This document shows positions 40,241 through 49,136 of a DNA stretch of 64,000 nucleotides, one piece after another. The stretch is from contig NIOB01000007.1 in the NCBI GenBank assembly GCA_002189105.1, positions 124,001 to 188,000 of the forward strand. The letters run 5' to 3'. This stretch comes from Saccharibacillus soli. GTDB lineage: Bacteria; Bacillota; Bacilli; Paenibacillales; Paenibacillaceae. The notes under the pieces are model-generated. The model was not told the origin of the DNA, did not search any database, and saw only the letters and a program-made list of their open reading frames with translations. A program made the translations under genes and the position numbers. Position 1 is the first letter of the stretch; each line of letters starts with the position of its first letter.

Positions 40241-41032
40241 TTGATTCTGGATGAATCAGAAGCCAAGAAGAGGTTAACTCAAGTGGAATGGAGCGATCGA
40301 AAGATGGGCGGCAAGCAGATTACGGAATCTATTCGGAGTGTAAGCCTATGGATCGGCATGCAAATTCAGGTCTGGCTGGTACAGGAACCAGACGGTATTA
40401 CCTTGATTGATACGGGCATCGGTCCGATGGGCAGATCCATTGTAAAAGAGATTGAACGGATGAACGCAGGGCCGCTAAAGCGCATCCTGCTCACGCATGG
40501 TCATGCGGATCATGTGGGTGGATTGAAGACGATCTTGGATAAATATCCGGTTCCCGTCTACATGCACGCTGCGGAGATCCCTTATGCCGAAGGAGATCTG
40601 GCTTATCCCGGCAAAGATAAGGCGATGTCTTACGTCGCCAAAGGTATCCTGCAGCCGCTTCCGACTCTACCCGGACGAAAAGGGGAGCTGGCGGTGCTGG
40701 ATTCGCTGGCTCCTTACTTTACACCGGGTCATTCTCCCGGTCACGTCGTCTACTTCCATGCCGCAGATCGGGTGCTGCTGGCCGGAGATCTGTTTAACGC
40801 CAAACGGGGGCGGCTGATTCCACCCCGATTCACCCCCGACCCGGATCGGGCGCTTCGCAGCGCAGACATTCTGCACAAGCTTAATCCCGAGCAGCTTCAA
40901 GTCTGCCACGGAGGAGCCGTATTCAGCGCGGCGGCGAAGCTGGACGATCTGCTGGAGCAGGATCGCCAGGCGAAGAAAATGGCTGAACAGATGAAGGCAC
41001 GCAGGGGTAAGAAGGCCAAAGCCGGCCGTTAA
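40241..41032 (+). CDS. Metallo-beta-lactamase fold hydrolase
   Basis: A zinc hydrolase of the metallo-beta-lactamase fold. Metal ligands are seen in LLTHGHADHVGG (HxHxDH), FTPGHSPGHVVYF and VLLAGDLFNA, with a final His in LQVCHGG. The substrate is not shown. The C-terminus is basic and probably disordered (KARRGKKAKAGR). The start is uncertain. TTG 40241 has only AAGGGG before it; GTG 40283 has AAGAAGAGG nine bases upstream; ATG 40304 begins closest to the conserved ITESIRSVSLWIGMQ. The reading shown is the longest. It ends at a terminator shared with the MarR gene. Confidence 0.82.
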   Translation: MILDESEAKKRLTQVEWSDRKMGGKQITESIRSVSLWIGMQIQVWLVQEPDGITLIDTGIGPMGRSIVKEIERMNAGPLKRILLTHGHADHVGGLKTILDKYPVPVYMHAAEIPYAEGDLAYPGKDKAMSYVAKGILQPLPTLPGRKGELAVLDSLAPYFTPGHSPGHVVYFHAADRVLLAGDLFNAKRGRLIPPRFTPDPDRALRSADILHKLNPEQLQVCHGGAVFSAAAKLDDLLEQDRQAKKMAEQMKARRGKKAKAGR

Positions 41033-41170
41033 GGTTAAGACTGTAGGGTTCTTAGATCCGATGCAAAGAAAAGCCGCTGCAAAGACCAGTCAGGCGGTCG
41101 ATTGTCCTTGTGCTGCGTAGCATTGAAGAGGTTTGGCTGCATCTTGGGCAGAGCAGTGTTCATCCCAATT

Positions 41171-41213
41171 AAAAGGCCCAGGAAGCGTGAAAAATCACGT
41201 TTCCTGGGCCTTT
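41171..41213. terminator. Bidirectional terminator between MBL-fold and MarR genes
   Basis: AAAAGGCCCAGGAA pairs with TTCCTGGGCCTTT, with an inner GCGTGA/TCACGT stem. A or T runs lie on both sides, so it can end both converging transcripts. Confidence 0.88.
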
Positions 41214-41233
41214 GCCCTGCTTATGGCTTCCGC

Positions 41234-41731
41234 TTATTGGTCATCCCCATCGAAAGGGTTCTCATCCGAATCGTTCAGCTCCCCATCCTCCGGCAGGTCA
41301 TCCTCGTAACGTTCGGCGTTGCGCTCGATCATGCGAAAAGCCTGCGCAAGCTGTTCCAGTTGTTCCGGCGTGAAATCTTCAATCATGGCGGCATTATGAT
41401 GCCGTTCGATGACGGAGGTTTCTTCAGTCACCTGCCGTCCTTTTTCCGTCGGATAGATCAGATAAGCCCGCCGATCGGCACGGTCGCTGCTGCGCATAAT
41501 CAATCCTTTGCGATGCAGAACGTTCAGGATTCGCGTCACGGTCGGTTGATCTTTTACCGTGCGTTCGGCAATCTCCTTCTGATTCATGCCTTCCTTGAAA
41601 CAGATGCAGCACATCACCGACCATTGTTCGGGCGTTAGATCATAGTCTTTGAGCCGGGCGGCCAGACGATTGCTGACTTTGCGATAGATGACCCCCAATT
41701 GAAAACCAATCGAATCTTGCGGCTGGTACAA
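41234..41731 (-). CDS. MarR family transcriptional regulator
   Basis: A 165-residue DNA-binding protein, probably a dimeric repressor. The winged helix spans residues 30-100 (LTPEQWSVMCCICFKEGMNQKEIAERTVKDQPTVTRILNVLHRKGLI in outline), with the wing motif RSSDRADRRAYLIYPTEKG. The last 25 residues are strongly acidic (EDDLPEDGELNDSDENPFDGDDQ). A pair of cysteines (MCCICF) in the first helix could serve in redox sensing, which is inference. The start is TTG 41731 behind AGAGGGGG. No target gene is adjacent in the same direction; an inverted repeat upstream may be its own operator. Confidence 0.9.
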   Translation of the reverse strand: MYQPQDSIGFQLGVIYRKVSNRLAARLKDYDLTPEQWSVMCCICFKEGMNQKEIAERTVKDQPTVTRILNVLHRKGLIMRSSDRADRRAYLIYPTEKGRQVTEETSVIERHHNAAMIEDFTPEQLEQLAQAFRMIERNAERYEDDLPEDGELNDSDENPFDGDDQ

Positions 41732-41773
41732 GATAATTCCCCCTCTGGAGCGGCCGAACGTCGCTCCCTAGTC

Positions 41774-41828
41774 CCTTGTCAACGCCTAATCGGAGGTGCA
41801 GTTCACCTTACGTTTATCCTTGACAAGG
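41774..41828. promoter_or_regulatory. Inverted TTGACAAGG/CCTTGTCAA repeats upstream of the MarR gene
   Basis: CCTTGTCAA (41774-41782) and CCTTGACAAGG (41818-41828) are inverted copies 37 bases apart; the second is itself nearly palindromic. They lie upstream of the marR-type gene and could be its autoregulatory operator. Confidence 0.4.
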
Positions 41829-41931
41829 TATGGGGGCCGGCCTGCTGATTCTGGCTTTGCTGCTTGCACACGCAAGTATACGAAGTTCGGAAAGCGGTGT
41901 CAAATAAGTTCTGCATGATTTTTGTGAAAGA

Positions 41932-42588
41932 TTAGAAATTGATTTGTTGAGCGATTTCTTTTAGATCCTTCCAATCGACAGTCGCACTTCCTGTGTGAAG
42001 GGTGTACCAGTAATCCTCTGTAGCAATCAAAATTTGTTTTTTGGAACCCCCGTCAGGAGAAGTGTCTTCAAAAAGTGCGGGATGCCCCTTAACGTTACCG
42101 CTTGTAGTCAGCGAAGGATCAAAGTAAGCCTGCTGCGCTTCGATTACGGTTTGTGGGTTGCGATCATTGCTCTTAATCTGGAAAAGATTGATCTCGGACT
42201 TATCCTGCGTGACATAGACAACCTGAAGCATATCCGATCCGGAATTATCCGTTATGGAGGTGAACAGTTTATGTGTGATCTTGTTGCCGGAAGCTTGCTG
42301 GTTTTGTTCAACGTTCGTGGGAATCTTGATTTCGTTACGATCTTCAAATTCGTATAGGCTCATCGAACCATACACCGGTGCATCCTGCAAGGCAGCTGCT
42401 GAACTTACAGGCTTCACAATCGAATCTGCTGGTTTAGTCACCGCTTGGGAATTCGTGTAGGCGTTCATTTTGGCATTGGCTTTGGAATCTGCCTGGGAAT
42501 TTGCCGCATAAGCCTGTTGGTATGCCATGCCTCCTCCAAGCGCAATCAGGCAAGAAAGTGCAGACACAAAAATGGCTGTTTTATTCAT
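41932..42588 (-). CDS. Secreted protein with a DUF4367-like domain
   Basis: A 218-residue exported protein. MNKTAIFVSALSCLIALGGGMAYQQAYA is a classical signal peptide with likely cleavage after AYA; a low-complexity Ala/Asn/Ser linker follows (about residues 30-60). The C-terminal 100 residues look like DUF4367 (ending TEDYWYTLHTGSATVDWKDLKEIAQQI), a domain found with anti-sigma and outer-wall regulators. The start at 42588 follows GAGAGGAGC. It is the third minus-strand gene behind the response regulator and sensor kinase, with 156 bases before it, and may be an accessory part of that system. Confidence 0.72.
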   Translation of the reverse strand: MNKTAIFVSALSCLIALGGGMAYQQAYAANSQADSKANAKMNAYTNSQAVTKPADSIVKPVSSAAALQDAPVYGSMSLYEFEDRNEIKIPTNVEQNQQASGNKITHKLFTSITDNSGSDMLQVVYVTQDKSEINLFQIKSNDRNPQTVIEAQQAYFDPSLTTSGNVKGHPALFEDTSPDGGSKKQILIATEDYWYTLHTGSATVDWKDLKEIAQQINF

Positions 42589-42744
42589 GAATTGATGCTC
42601 CTCTCCATACAATCATTCGCAAAAATCCCTTCGCCAAATACGGATAGGGGAATGGTCAGCATCCTGCGAAGTTGTCTGCTCTCTATATTGAACGGGATTG
42701 ATGCAAGAAAGTTATTGGATGGAAAGGAAATATTCCCTGTCTAA

Positions 42745-44511
42745 CTACAGAGCCGGAAAGGTTAGTAAGATAGAGGTTCCATCGCCCGGCTGCGATTCTA
42801 CACCAATTGTCCCCAGATGTGCCGTCACTACTGCTCGGGCGATACTCATGCCCAGCCCTGATCCATCTACGCTCTCATCGGTGCTGGTTCCGCGATAATA
42901 GCGGTCGAACAAACGCTCCTTGGTTTCTTCATTCATCCCTACTCCGTCATCAAGGACTTGAACTACAGCATGCTCGCCCTTGCGTCCAACGCGGATCTCG
43001 ATATTGGTTCCTGGCCCATTATGTTTCACCGCATTGGAGATGAGATTGTCGAGCAATCTTTGGAACCATTTGGGATTTGCCATAATCCGAACGGAAGACT
43101 CACTTTCTTCAAAAGCAAAGGTGACGTTCGACCAGATCGGATCGTTGACATAACGCAAAACGGCACGTCGCACAAATTCGTTCAGCTCCAGTGGTTCCAG
43201 CTTTTGGCCTGGCGTATGATTTTGCAGCTCAAAAGTCAGAGAGAAGTCCTGAAGCAGTTCCAGCATATAGCTGCTTTTCTCACGGATGGTTGTACCCATG
43301 TCCAGCAGCTCCTGTTCACTCCATTCAAATTGGCCGCTTTCCAGCAGATGACCGTATCCTTGAACAGCGGAAAGCGGCGTACGCAGATCGTGAGAGATGC
43401 CCGCCATCCACTCTTCTCGTGATCGCTCCAGTCTGAGCCGTTCATTCCGTGCTTCGGCCAGTCGATCCGCCATATCGGAGAAGCCGTCGATGACTTCACG
43501 GTATAATTTATAGCGCGAGCGCATCCGTCCATTTTTGCGAAAAATCCGGCGCTGCTCCTTCTCGGTGAATACCTGTTCGTATTCGCCGCGCCCCATCCGC
43601 TCAAAGCCTCGCATAAACAGCAGAAGAGGGCCGCCATATCGATAGCCATGCCATACGGCAAGGCCAAGCGCCAGCAGGAGGATAAAGATGCCCACCAGAG
43701 CAGCCACGATAATGATCGTGCGAAGAAGGGGCTGCTCAGGCGAAGCTGCGTCCGTACGAGGAGATTCGAGCAGCCAGGTATATCCGGTTGATTCATCGTA
43801 AAAAGACGCATATTTGATCTTCGACGCAGCAGGTTTTAAGCGATTGGCGACCAGATCCAGCGCTCCATAGGTCTTGCCGTTGTCTTGGTGAATCCCGGTA
43901 CTTTGAATCACCTGCCCGGTCGGGTCGAGTATTTGCAGGGAAGCGTCCAACTGCTGCAATTGGGTATCCAGTGCCTGAAAGCTGTCCGGTGCGCCAAGCT
44001 TGCCTTTATCCGCATACTGCTTAAACCATTGTTCCAATCGCTTATTTTCCTGATCCAGACGGCCAAGCAAATACAGGCTGTGGATGCCATCAAATTCTTC
44101 ATATAGCGTTTCCACTCCATATTTGCCCCACTGCCTGGTCTTGTCGATCCGCAGCAGATCTACCGCCGAATACTGGCGGGGCACATCTTGAGGCACGTTA
44201 GCCGAATAGACAACCTTTCCCTTCTCATTCAGGATTTGCAGCCAGTAGCCCATATCCTGCAGCTGATCTTTCCAGGTGGCCGGCAGATCCACACTGTCCG
44301 GATTGATGATCGCCTCCATGGACAAGGAGCTGAGCACTTCAGCCGGAATGTCGCTCTGGAGCTGACCTCTGGCCGTGAAATAAAACAGGGAAAATACGGA
44401 TACAAACACGGCAATCAGCACGGACACCCAGATCGCAAAAAATTGAAACGTAAAATGGAGTCCAAGTCTTCTGGCGATCCGTCGGGTTTTTACTTTGGGT
44501 GGGTGCTTCAT
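42745..44511 (-). CDS. Sensor histidine kinase
   Basis: A 588-residue membrane sensor. The first membrane segment is at about residues 20-45 and the second at about 265-290, leaving an extracellular sensing domain of about 220 residues, rich in Gln and Asp. A cytoplasmic HAMP-like linker, then the dimerisation and phosphoacceptor helix ISHDLRTPLSAVQGYG (His is phosphorylated), and the ATPase domain with N box LLDNLISNAVKHN, G1 LDDGVGMN and G2 DGSGLGMSIAR. It overlaps the response regulator stop by four bases (ATGA), so the pair is coupled. The signal is unknown; cell envelope stress would suit the neighbours. Confidence 0.92.
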   Translation of the reverse strand: MKHPPKVKTRRIARRLGLHFTFQFFAIWVSVLIAVFVSVFSLFYFTARGQLQSDIPAEVLSSLSMEAIINPDSVDLPATWKDQLQDMGYWLQILNEKGKVVYSANVPQDVPRQYSAVDLLRIDKTRQWGKYGVETLYEEFDGIHSLYLLGRLDQENKRLEQWFKQYADKGKLGAPDSFQALDTQLQQLDASLQILDPTGQVIQSTGIHQDNGKTYGALDLVANRLKPAASKIKYASFYDESTGYTWLLESPRTDAASPEQPLLRTIIIVAALVGIFILLLALGLAVWHGYRYGGPLLLFMRGFERMGRGEYEQVFTEKEQRRIFRKNGRMRSRYKLYREVIDGFSDMADRLAEARNERLRLERSREEWMAGISHDLRTPLSAVQGYGHLLESGQFEWSEQELLDMGTTIREKSSYMLELLQDFSLTFELQNHTPGQKLEPLELNEFVRRAVLRYVNDPIWSNVTFAFEESESSVRIMANPKWFQRLLDNLISNAVKHNGPGTNIEIRVGRKGEHAVVQVLDDGVGMNEETKERLFDRYYRGTSTDESVDGSGLGMSIARAVVTAHLGTIGVESQPGDGTSILLTFPAL

Positions 44512-45236
44512 GAATGATTCACCCGCACCAGCTTATAGCCCAACCCCCGAACCGTGAGCAGGTAACGCGGCTGGCTGGGATCGGGTTCGATGCGCTCCCG
44601 AATCTTGCGAATGTGCACCATCACCGTGTTATCGTCACTCATTCCATCGAACCCCCAGACCGCTTCGTACAGCTGAGATTTGGAGAAGACAATATCGGGA
44701 TTCCGGCACAAAAACAGCAGCAGTTGATAAGCCTGAGCCGGGCAAGGAACAGGCGCTCCGTCCACGCGGAGTTCGCCTGCCCGTTCGTCCAATACAAATC
44801 CGCCAAAATCATAACGACGCCGCGCGTCTGACAGAGCAGAGGCAGCAGACGGAGCGACGGGATCAGCCTGATCCCTGCGCAGTCTGGCTTTGATCCGCGC
44901 AGCAATCTCCAGGGGGTTAAACGGCTTGGTCACATAATCGTCGCCGCCAACGGCAAATCCGGTCAGACGATCCAGATCGGTCGTTCGAGCCGTTAAATAA
45001 ATAAGATGGGCATGGGATAACGCGCGAATCTGCGGACCCAGCTCAAAGCCTGTTTGGTCAGGCAGCATCACGTCCAGCAAAATGACGTCAGCCCCGTGGG
45101 TTCGCAGCAGCTCCATGCCTTCTGCGGCCGTGCCTGCCGAATATAGATGTTGAAAGCCTTCTTTCCGCAGCGCTATCTCAATCATCTGTACAATCGCTTT
45201 TTCATCATCAACGATCAAAATTCGAGTAGGATACAT
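44508..45236 (-). CDS. Response regulator, OmpR/PhoB family
   Basis: A 242-residue DNA-binding response regulator. The receiver domain (residues 1-120) has the acidic pocket ILIVDDE, the phosphorylated Asp in DVILLDVMLPD, Thr in LIYLTART and Lys in DDYVTKPFN. The C-terminal winged helix (150-240) ends RYLLTVRGLGYKLVR. ATG 45236 is used because AAGGAGG precedes it; the longer reading from 45278 has none. It is the first gene of the operon with the sensor kinase and is divergent from the DUF418 gene, and TTAA boxes between the two are probable binding sites. Confidence 0.93.
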   Translation of the reverse strand: MYPTRILIVDDEKAIVQMIEIALRKEGFQHLYSAGTAAEGMELLRTHGADVILLDVMLPDQTGFELGPQIRALSHAHLIYLTARTTDLDRLTGFAVGGDDYVTKPFNPLEIAARIKARLRRDQADPVAPSAASALSDARRRYDFGGFVLDERAGELRVDGAPVPCPAQAYQLLLFLCRNPDIVFSKSQLYEAVWGFDGMSDDNTVMVHIRKIRERIEPDPSQPRYLLTVRGLGYKLVRVNHS

Positions 45237-45305
45237 CCTGGGTTCCTCCTTGCATGGGTTATATCTGATTCGTCCCATCAGCTTCCGACAGTGTACCAGA
45301 CAAAC

Positions 45306-45363
45306 CTTAACAAGCGTTAAACGAAAACCATTCTTTTCTGGGATCGTTAAGCAAATGTTAAGG
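45306..45363. repeat. TTAA boxes, probable response regulator sites
   Basis: TTAA occurs at 45307, 45317, 45347 and 45358, mostly as GTTAA; the pairs have periods of 10 and 11 bases, and the two pairs are 40 bases apart. Such helically phased direct repeats are the typical target of OmpR/PhoB-type regulators. They lie between the response regulator operon and the DUF418 gene. Confidence 0.55.
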
Positions 45364-45420
45364 TGGCGTTTAGCGGTTCTTCAAGACGTGACGGTAAGCT
45401 GAAGTCAGAGGTGATGAGGA

Positions 45421-46650
45421 ATGAATACCAACAAAAGAGTGACTTTGATCGACGCGCTGAGAGGATTTAGCTTATCGGGAATCATCGTGGCCAATATGCT
45501 GATTTTCCAATATGGATTGATGGGAGAAAGTCAGCCTGAATGGTTTGGCATTGGAGGAGCGGATCTTGCTTTCCATTCGTTTCTGTTTATTGCGGTGGTC
45601 GGCAGCTTTATGCCCATCTTCGCGTTCATGTTCGGATTTGGCATGGCGAAGTCGGCGGACAGCCTGCGGGCACGTGAACTGAGACCCAAATGGCATCTGG
45701 CACGCCGCTTTCTGCTGCTGTTTATACTGGGGATGCTGCACGCCCACTTTATATGGGAAGGCGACATTCTGACGTTCTACGGGATGACCGGATTTTTCCT
45801 GCTGCTGTTCCTGAATCGCAAGCCCAAGACACAGCTGATCTGGGCGGTGCTGTTGATGATCGCAATGGGCGTTCTTGGTTTTGTGCCAGACGAGCAGGGA
45901 GTGCCTGTATTCGGGGAATCGGAGCATACCCAAGCTTATGTGATGCAGAGCCGGGACGTTTACAGCAGCGGCACCTATGGCGAAATCAAAGATTTCCGCA
46001 ATAATGCCGATCCATTCGGCGAAGAAGAAGGCTGGATGATGGCGATCGGCAGTTTGCTTGCGCCCCTGCTTATTTCTCCCATGTTTCTGCTGGGAATGAG
46101 AGCGGCCAGAACGGGGACTTTTGACGATCCTGAGGCTTCCCGCCGGATCTATCGACGCAGAGCCGCTATTTTGATCCCCATCGGTCTGCTGACCAAAGCG
46201 TTCAGCGTATTGGCTCCCCAGTTCGGCGCACCCAACATTCCGGGAATCGGGGTCGGCACCATGGTAGGCGGTTCGCTGCTGGCATTGGGTTACATTTACG
46301 CATTTGCGCTGATTTATCCAAGGCTTCGTGCTTCTTCGCTGATGGGCCGATTCGAGGCGGTAGGCAAGCTGTCGCTCACCAACTACTTGATGCAGAGCAT
46401 CATCTGTACCACGATCTTCTATGGTTACGGATTGGGATTGTTCGGACGGGCAGGTGTTTTTGTAGGGGCGATGATCGTGCTGGGCGTTTACGCGGTTCAG
46501 CTCTGGCTAAGTCCGCTGTATCTGAAAAAGTTCCGTACGGGTCCCGTCGAGAAGCTGCTGCGAATCGGCACCTATCTGAGCTTCAAGGGACAACCCAGGA
46601 AAAAGCGGGCAGATCGAAAAGCAAATGTTCAGAACGTGCAGGCTTCTTAA
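45421..46650 (+). CDS. DUF418 domain membrane protein
   Basis: A 409-residue membrane protein with about ten segments. The DUF418 marks are the start RVTLIDALRGFSLSGIIVANML, RRFLLLFILGMLHAHFIWEGDILTFYGM, and, near the end, VGKLSLTNYLMQSIICTTIFYGYGLGLFG. The family is uncharacterised and is distantly related to acyltransferase-3 type proteins. A GAGGTGATGAGG site precedes the ATG. It is divergent from the two-component operon and shares its control region, so it is likely a target of the regulator. The C-terminal 25 residues are basic and cytoplasmic. Confidence 0.9.
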   Translation: MNTNKRVTLIDALRGFSLSGIIVANMLIFQYGLMGESQPEWFGIGGADLAFHSFLFIAVVGSFMPIFAFMFGFGMAKSADSLRARELRPKWHLARRFLLLFILGMLHAHFIWEGDILTFYGMTGFFLLLFLNRKPKTQLIWAVLLMIAMGVLGFVPDEQGVPVFGESEHTQAYVMQSRDVYSSGTYGEIKDFRNNADPFGEEEGWMMAIGSLLAPLLISPMFLLGMRAARTGTFDDPEASRRIYRRRAAILIPIGLLTKAFSVLAPQFGAPNIPGIGVGTMVGGSLLALGYIYAFALIYPRLRASSLMGRFEAVGKLSLTNYLMQSIICTTIFYGYGLGLFGRAGVFVGAMIVLGVYAVQLWLSPLYLKKFRTGPVEKLLRIGTYLSFKGQPRKKRADRKANVQNVQAS

Positions 46651-46715
46651 CAGCTCGGCGCAAGTCACAAGTTGTCAGCGGACAGATCGCAATTGTTCAG
46701 AACGCTCAACACAAA

Positions 46716-46755
46716 AAAACGGTCTTCCCCCAAACAAAGGGGAAGACCGTTTTGC
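46716..46755. terminator. Bidirectional terminator between DUF418 and fsa genes
   Basis: AAAACGGTCTTCCCC (46716-46730) pairs with GGGGAAGACCGTTTT (46739-46753), flanked by A and T runs. Confidence 0.9.
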
Positions 46756-46812
46756 GTTTGAGCTTGCCGCAGAGCAAACGGCAAACATGTATCCAGGCAA
46801 TTTCGCCATTTT

Positions 46813-47496
46813 TTAAGCTTTGGTATCCGCTTCTTCCTTGACCGCCTGGGCTGCCTTAGGCACGCTTTCCCAGTCTTTGAGGAACTGGTCAATGCCTTTG
46901 TCGGTCAGTGGGTGTGCCCAGAGCTTAGGCAGGATGGAGCCCGGGATTGTAGCAATATGGGCACCGGCAAGAGCTGCCTGCTGCACGTGGCCGATGTTGC
47001 GGATGCTGGCCGCGATGATCTCGGCTTTGAGACCGTACGTATCGAGAATCTGGCGCAGATCGGCAATCAGCTCCATACCGTCCAGGCCAATATCATCCAG
47101 ACGACCGATGAATGGGCTGATGTAAGTGGCGCCGGCTTTGGCAGCCATCAGACCTTGTGCAGCCGAGAAGATCAGCGTGACATTGGTGCGGATGCCTTTT
47201 TTGCTCAATTGGCTGCACGCATACAGACCTTCTTCCGTCATCGGGAGCTTAATCACGACATTGGGAGCCCACTCGACGATCTCCATCGCTTCGGCGATCA
47301 TGTCGTCTCCTTTGAGGGACACCACTTCGGCACTAACAGGCCCAGGAACGATTGCCGTGATTTCCTTGATAACGTCTTTAAACTGGCGCCCTTCTTTTGC
47401 AATCAGCGAAGGGTTCGTCGTTACCCCGTCTACCAGCCCCAGGCGGACGATCCGCTTGATTTCATCCAAATTACCTGTGTCCAAGAAAAATTTCAC
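46813..47496 (-). CDS. fsa: Fructose-6-phosphate aldolase / transaldolase-like protein
   Basis: A class I aldolase barrel of 227 residues, of the small transaldolase group (FSA/TalC). The start [36 protein letters not shown] (Schiff-base Lys), [33 protein letters not shown] and [26 protein letters not shown] are all family motifs. It acts in the cytoplasm, either cleaving fructose 6-phosphate or as a transaldolase. The two roles cannot be told apart safely here. GAGG lies upstream of the ATG. It ends at a terminator shared with the convergent DUF418 gene. Confidence 0.92.
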   Translation of the reverse strand: MKFFLDTGNLDEIKRIVRLGLVDGVTTNPSLIAKEGRQFKDVIKEITAIVPGPVSAEVVSLKGDDMIAEAMEIVEWAPNVVIKLPMTEEGLYACSQLSKKGIRTNVTLIFSAAQGLMAAKAGATYISPFIGRLDDIGLDGMELIADLRQILDTYGLKAEIIAASIRNIGHVQQAALAGAHIATIPGSILPKLWAHPLTDKGIDQFLKDWESVPKAAQAVKEEADTKA

Positions 47497-47616
47497 GTCA
47501 ATTCCTCCTTATATCGTTTAGGAGATTGCGTCAACAAACACGAAAATCCCCGCATCTATTCATTTCCCCGTATTGACTGGATTTGACACATTTTTTTGGG
47601 GAACGTGCTTGCAAGC

Positions 47617-47646
47617 TTGAATCATCAGGTCAAAACTCGATATAAT
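47617..47646 (+). promoter_or_regulatory. Promoter of the BdbD-like gene
   Basis: TTGAAT (47617-47622) and a perfect TATAAT (47641-47646) are separated by 18 bases. Confidence 0.6.
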
Positions 47647-47727
47647 CAAAAGCAGTCGAGTCTGTCCGCCAGCGGCCAAGTGCGGTCGGGGTGCAGACAG
47701 ACAAACTTGAGGATAAGGGGAAAAAGA

Positions 47728-48561
47728 ATGAGTAAAAACAAAAAGCCGGCACCGAAAAATGGTAAGCCGCAGCAGTCTGTCAAAAAAAATACCGGAGGCG
47801 CTCCGAGGCCGCAAGGTGGCAAGCCGCAGAATACCAATTCGGCCGCTTCCCAGTGGACGTCAGGTTCCAAGCGCAACAAAAACAATCTGGGCGTCATCGC
47901 ATTGGGATTTGTCGGCCTGATCGTGGTTCTGGCCGTACTGATCTTCGTGCTGACCAAAGTGGGCGAAAAGCAGGCAGAACCAGCCGCTTCTTCACAGCCG
48001 CTGGTCTTGACGAATTATGAGGCGTCAAAGCAGCCGACGCTGGGCAATCCGGACTCCAAGATCAAAATTGTCGAGTTTGGCGACTTCAAATGCCCGGACT
48101 GCAAGATTTGGTCGGAGACTGTCCTGCCGGAACTTCAGAAGAAATATCTGGATACCAACGAAGCTTCGTTCCAATTTGCCGACTACCCGTTCCTCGCGGA
48201 CGATTCCAAGCTGCTGGCGCTGGGTGGACAGACCTTGTACGAACAGAAGCCTGAATTCTTCTGGCCTTATTACAAAGCCGTATATGCCAACCAGGATACC
48301 AACAAAGTCCGTGATAGCTGGATCACCGAAGATTATATCGTCGATCTGGTGAAGAAAAATGTTCCGGATGCCGACATCGAAAAGTTCACCAAAGATCTGA
48401 AGGCCAAAACCTATCAGGCTGCTGTGGATGCCGACGTCAAAGCTGGCGACGACAGCAAAATCACCGGTACGCCAACGATTTTCGTCAATGACAAAAAAGT
48501 CGATAACCCAACGTTGGCTAATGTCGAAGCGGCGGTTGAAGCGGCCAAGACGGTTAACTAA
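47728..48561 (+). CDS. Membrane-anchored thiol-disulfide oxidoreductase (BdbD/DsbA-like)
   Basis: A 277-residue protein that probably forms or exchanges disulfides outside the membrane. Residues 1-52 are basic and Asn/Gln-rich and lie inside the cell; 54-77 (LGVIALGFVGLIVVLAVLIFVL) form the anchor; from 90 on is a DsbA-type thioredoxin domain. The active site is Cys122-Pro-Asp-Cys125 in FKCPDCKIW, and the cis-Pro loop is TGTPTIFVN near the end. ATG 47728 is chosen because of the upstream AAGGGG and the loss of any site before 47596. No BdbC partner is adjacent. It has its own promoter and terminator. Confidence 0.88.
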   Translation: MSKNKKPAPKNGKPQQSVKKNTGGAPRPQGGKPQNTNSAASQWTSGSKRNKNNLGVIALGFVGLIVVLAVLIFVLTKVGEKQAEPAASSQPLVLTNYEASKQPTLGNPDSKIKIVEFGDFKCPDCKIWSETVLPELQKKYLDTNEASFQFADYPFLADDSKLLALGGQTLYEQKPEFFWPYYKAVYANQDTNKVRDSWITEDYIVDLVKKNVPDADIEKFTKDLKAKTYQAAVDADVKAGDDSKITGTPTIFVNDKKVDNPTLANVEAAVEAAKTVN

Positions 48562-48576
48562 TCGGATACGCCAGTG

Positions 48577-48609
48577 AACCCTTTGCTTAGGCAAAGGGTT
48601 TTCTTTTTG
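48577..48609 (+). terminator. Terminator of the BdbD-like gene
   Basis: AACCCTTTGC (48577-48586) pairs with GCAAAGGGTT (48591-48600), followed by TTCTTTTT. Confidence 0.88.
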
Positions 48610-48703
48610 ATCGAAGGATTGTAACTTTGATCGCGGACATGCGTTTAATGAACAAGGCCGCCAGGCGGCAGTCTGGAAAATGAAGGGGAAAAGAGGAAAT
48701 GTG

Positions 48704-49081
48704 ATGGGTGGAGGATTTTTCGATGGGGTATCCATGTGGTTTGTCGTGCCTTTTATGATCGTCTTTGTGGGAATCATTCTGCTTTTTATAGTGGGAATCG
48801 GCTCAACCGTAGTGAAGGCTCGCCGAGAGAACAGGAACAATGAAGCGGCAGGTCTGACTACAATGCCCGCACGAGTATTCGGCAAACGCGAAGAGATGCG
48901 GGGAGGCGGCGAATTCCGCGTTCGGACGATCTATTATCTCGCTTTTGAATTGGACGGCGGTGAACGCAAGGAATTTGAAGTTCCGGGTGAGCTGTACGGT
49001 CTGATGGCGGAAGGCGATAGGGGAACCCTGCGTTTCATGGGCACGAAGTTTAAAGGATTTGAGCGTAGTCGTAACGCTTGA
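48704..49081 (+). CDS. DUF2500 domain-containing protein
   Basis: A 125-residue membrane-anchored protein of DUF2500. One long hydrophobic segment ([23 protein letters not shown]) is followed by a small soluble domain with [54 protein letters not shown] in outline, which is the family core (modified by DUF2500's characteristic 'F.G..LTRF' ending, here [12 protein letters not shown]). The function is unknown. I prefer ATG 48704 with AAGAGGA upstream over 48680. It stands 55 bases before the macro domain gene. Confidence 0.8.
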   Translation: MGGGFFDGVSMWFVVPFMIVFVGIILLFIVGIGSTVVKARRENRNNEAAGLTTMPARVFGKREEMRGGGEFRVRTIYYLAFELDGGERKEFEVPGELYGLMAEGDRGTLRFMGTKFKGFERSRNA

Positions 49082-49136
49082 TCGCGGGGTAAAAAGAAAA
49101 TGTGTGGAATACAGCCGCATCGAGGAGGACGAACAG

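Noticed and set aside
40062-40244. A 60-codon frame between yicI and the metallo-beta-lactamase-fold gene
   Set aside because: It contains the yicI terminator and has no credible ribosome binding site.
43236-43811. A 191-codon frame overlapping the sensor kinase in another phase
   Set aside because: The sensor kinase frame contains all kinase motifs without interruption; the alternative frame has none, and no frameshift is needed.
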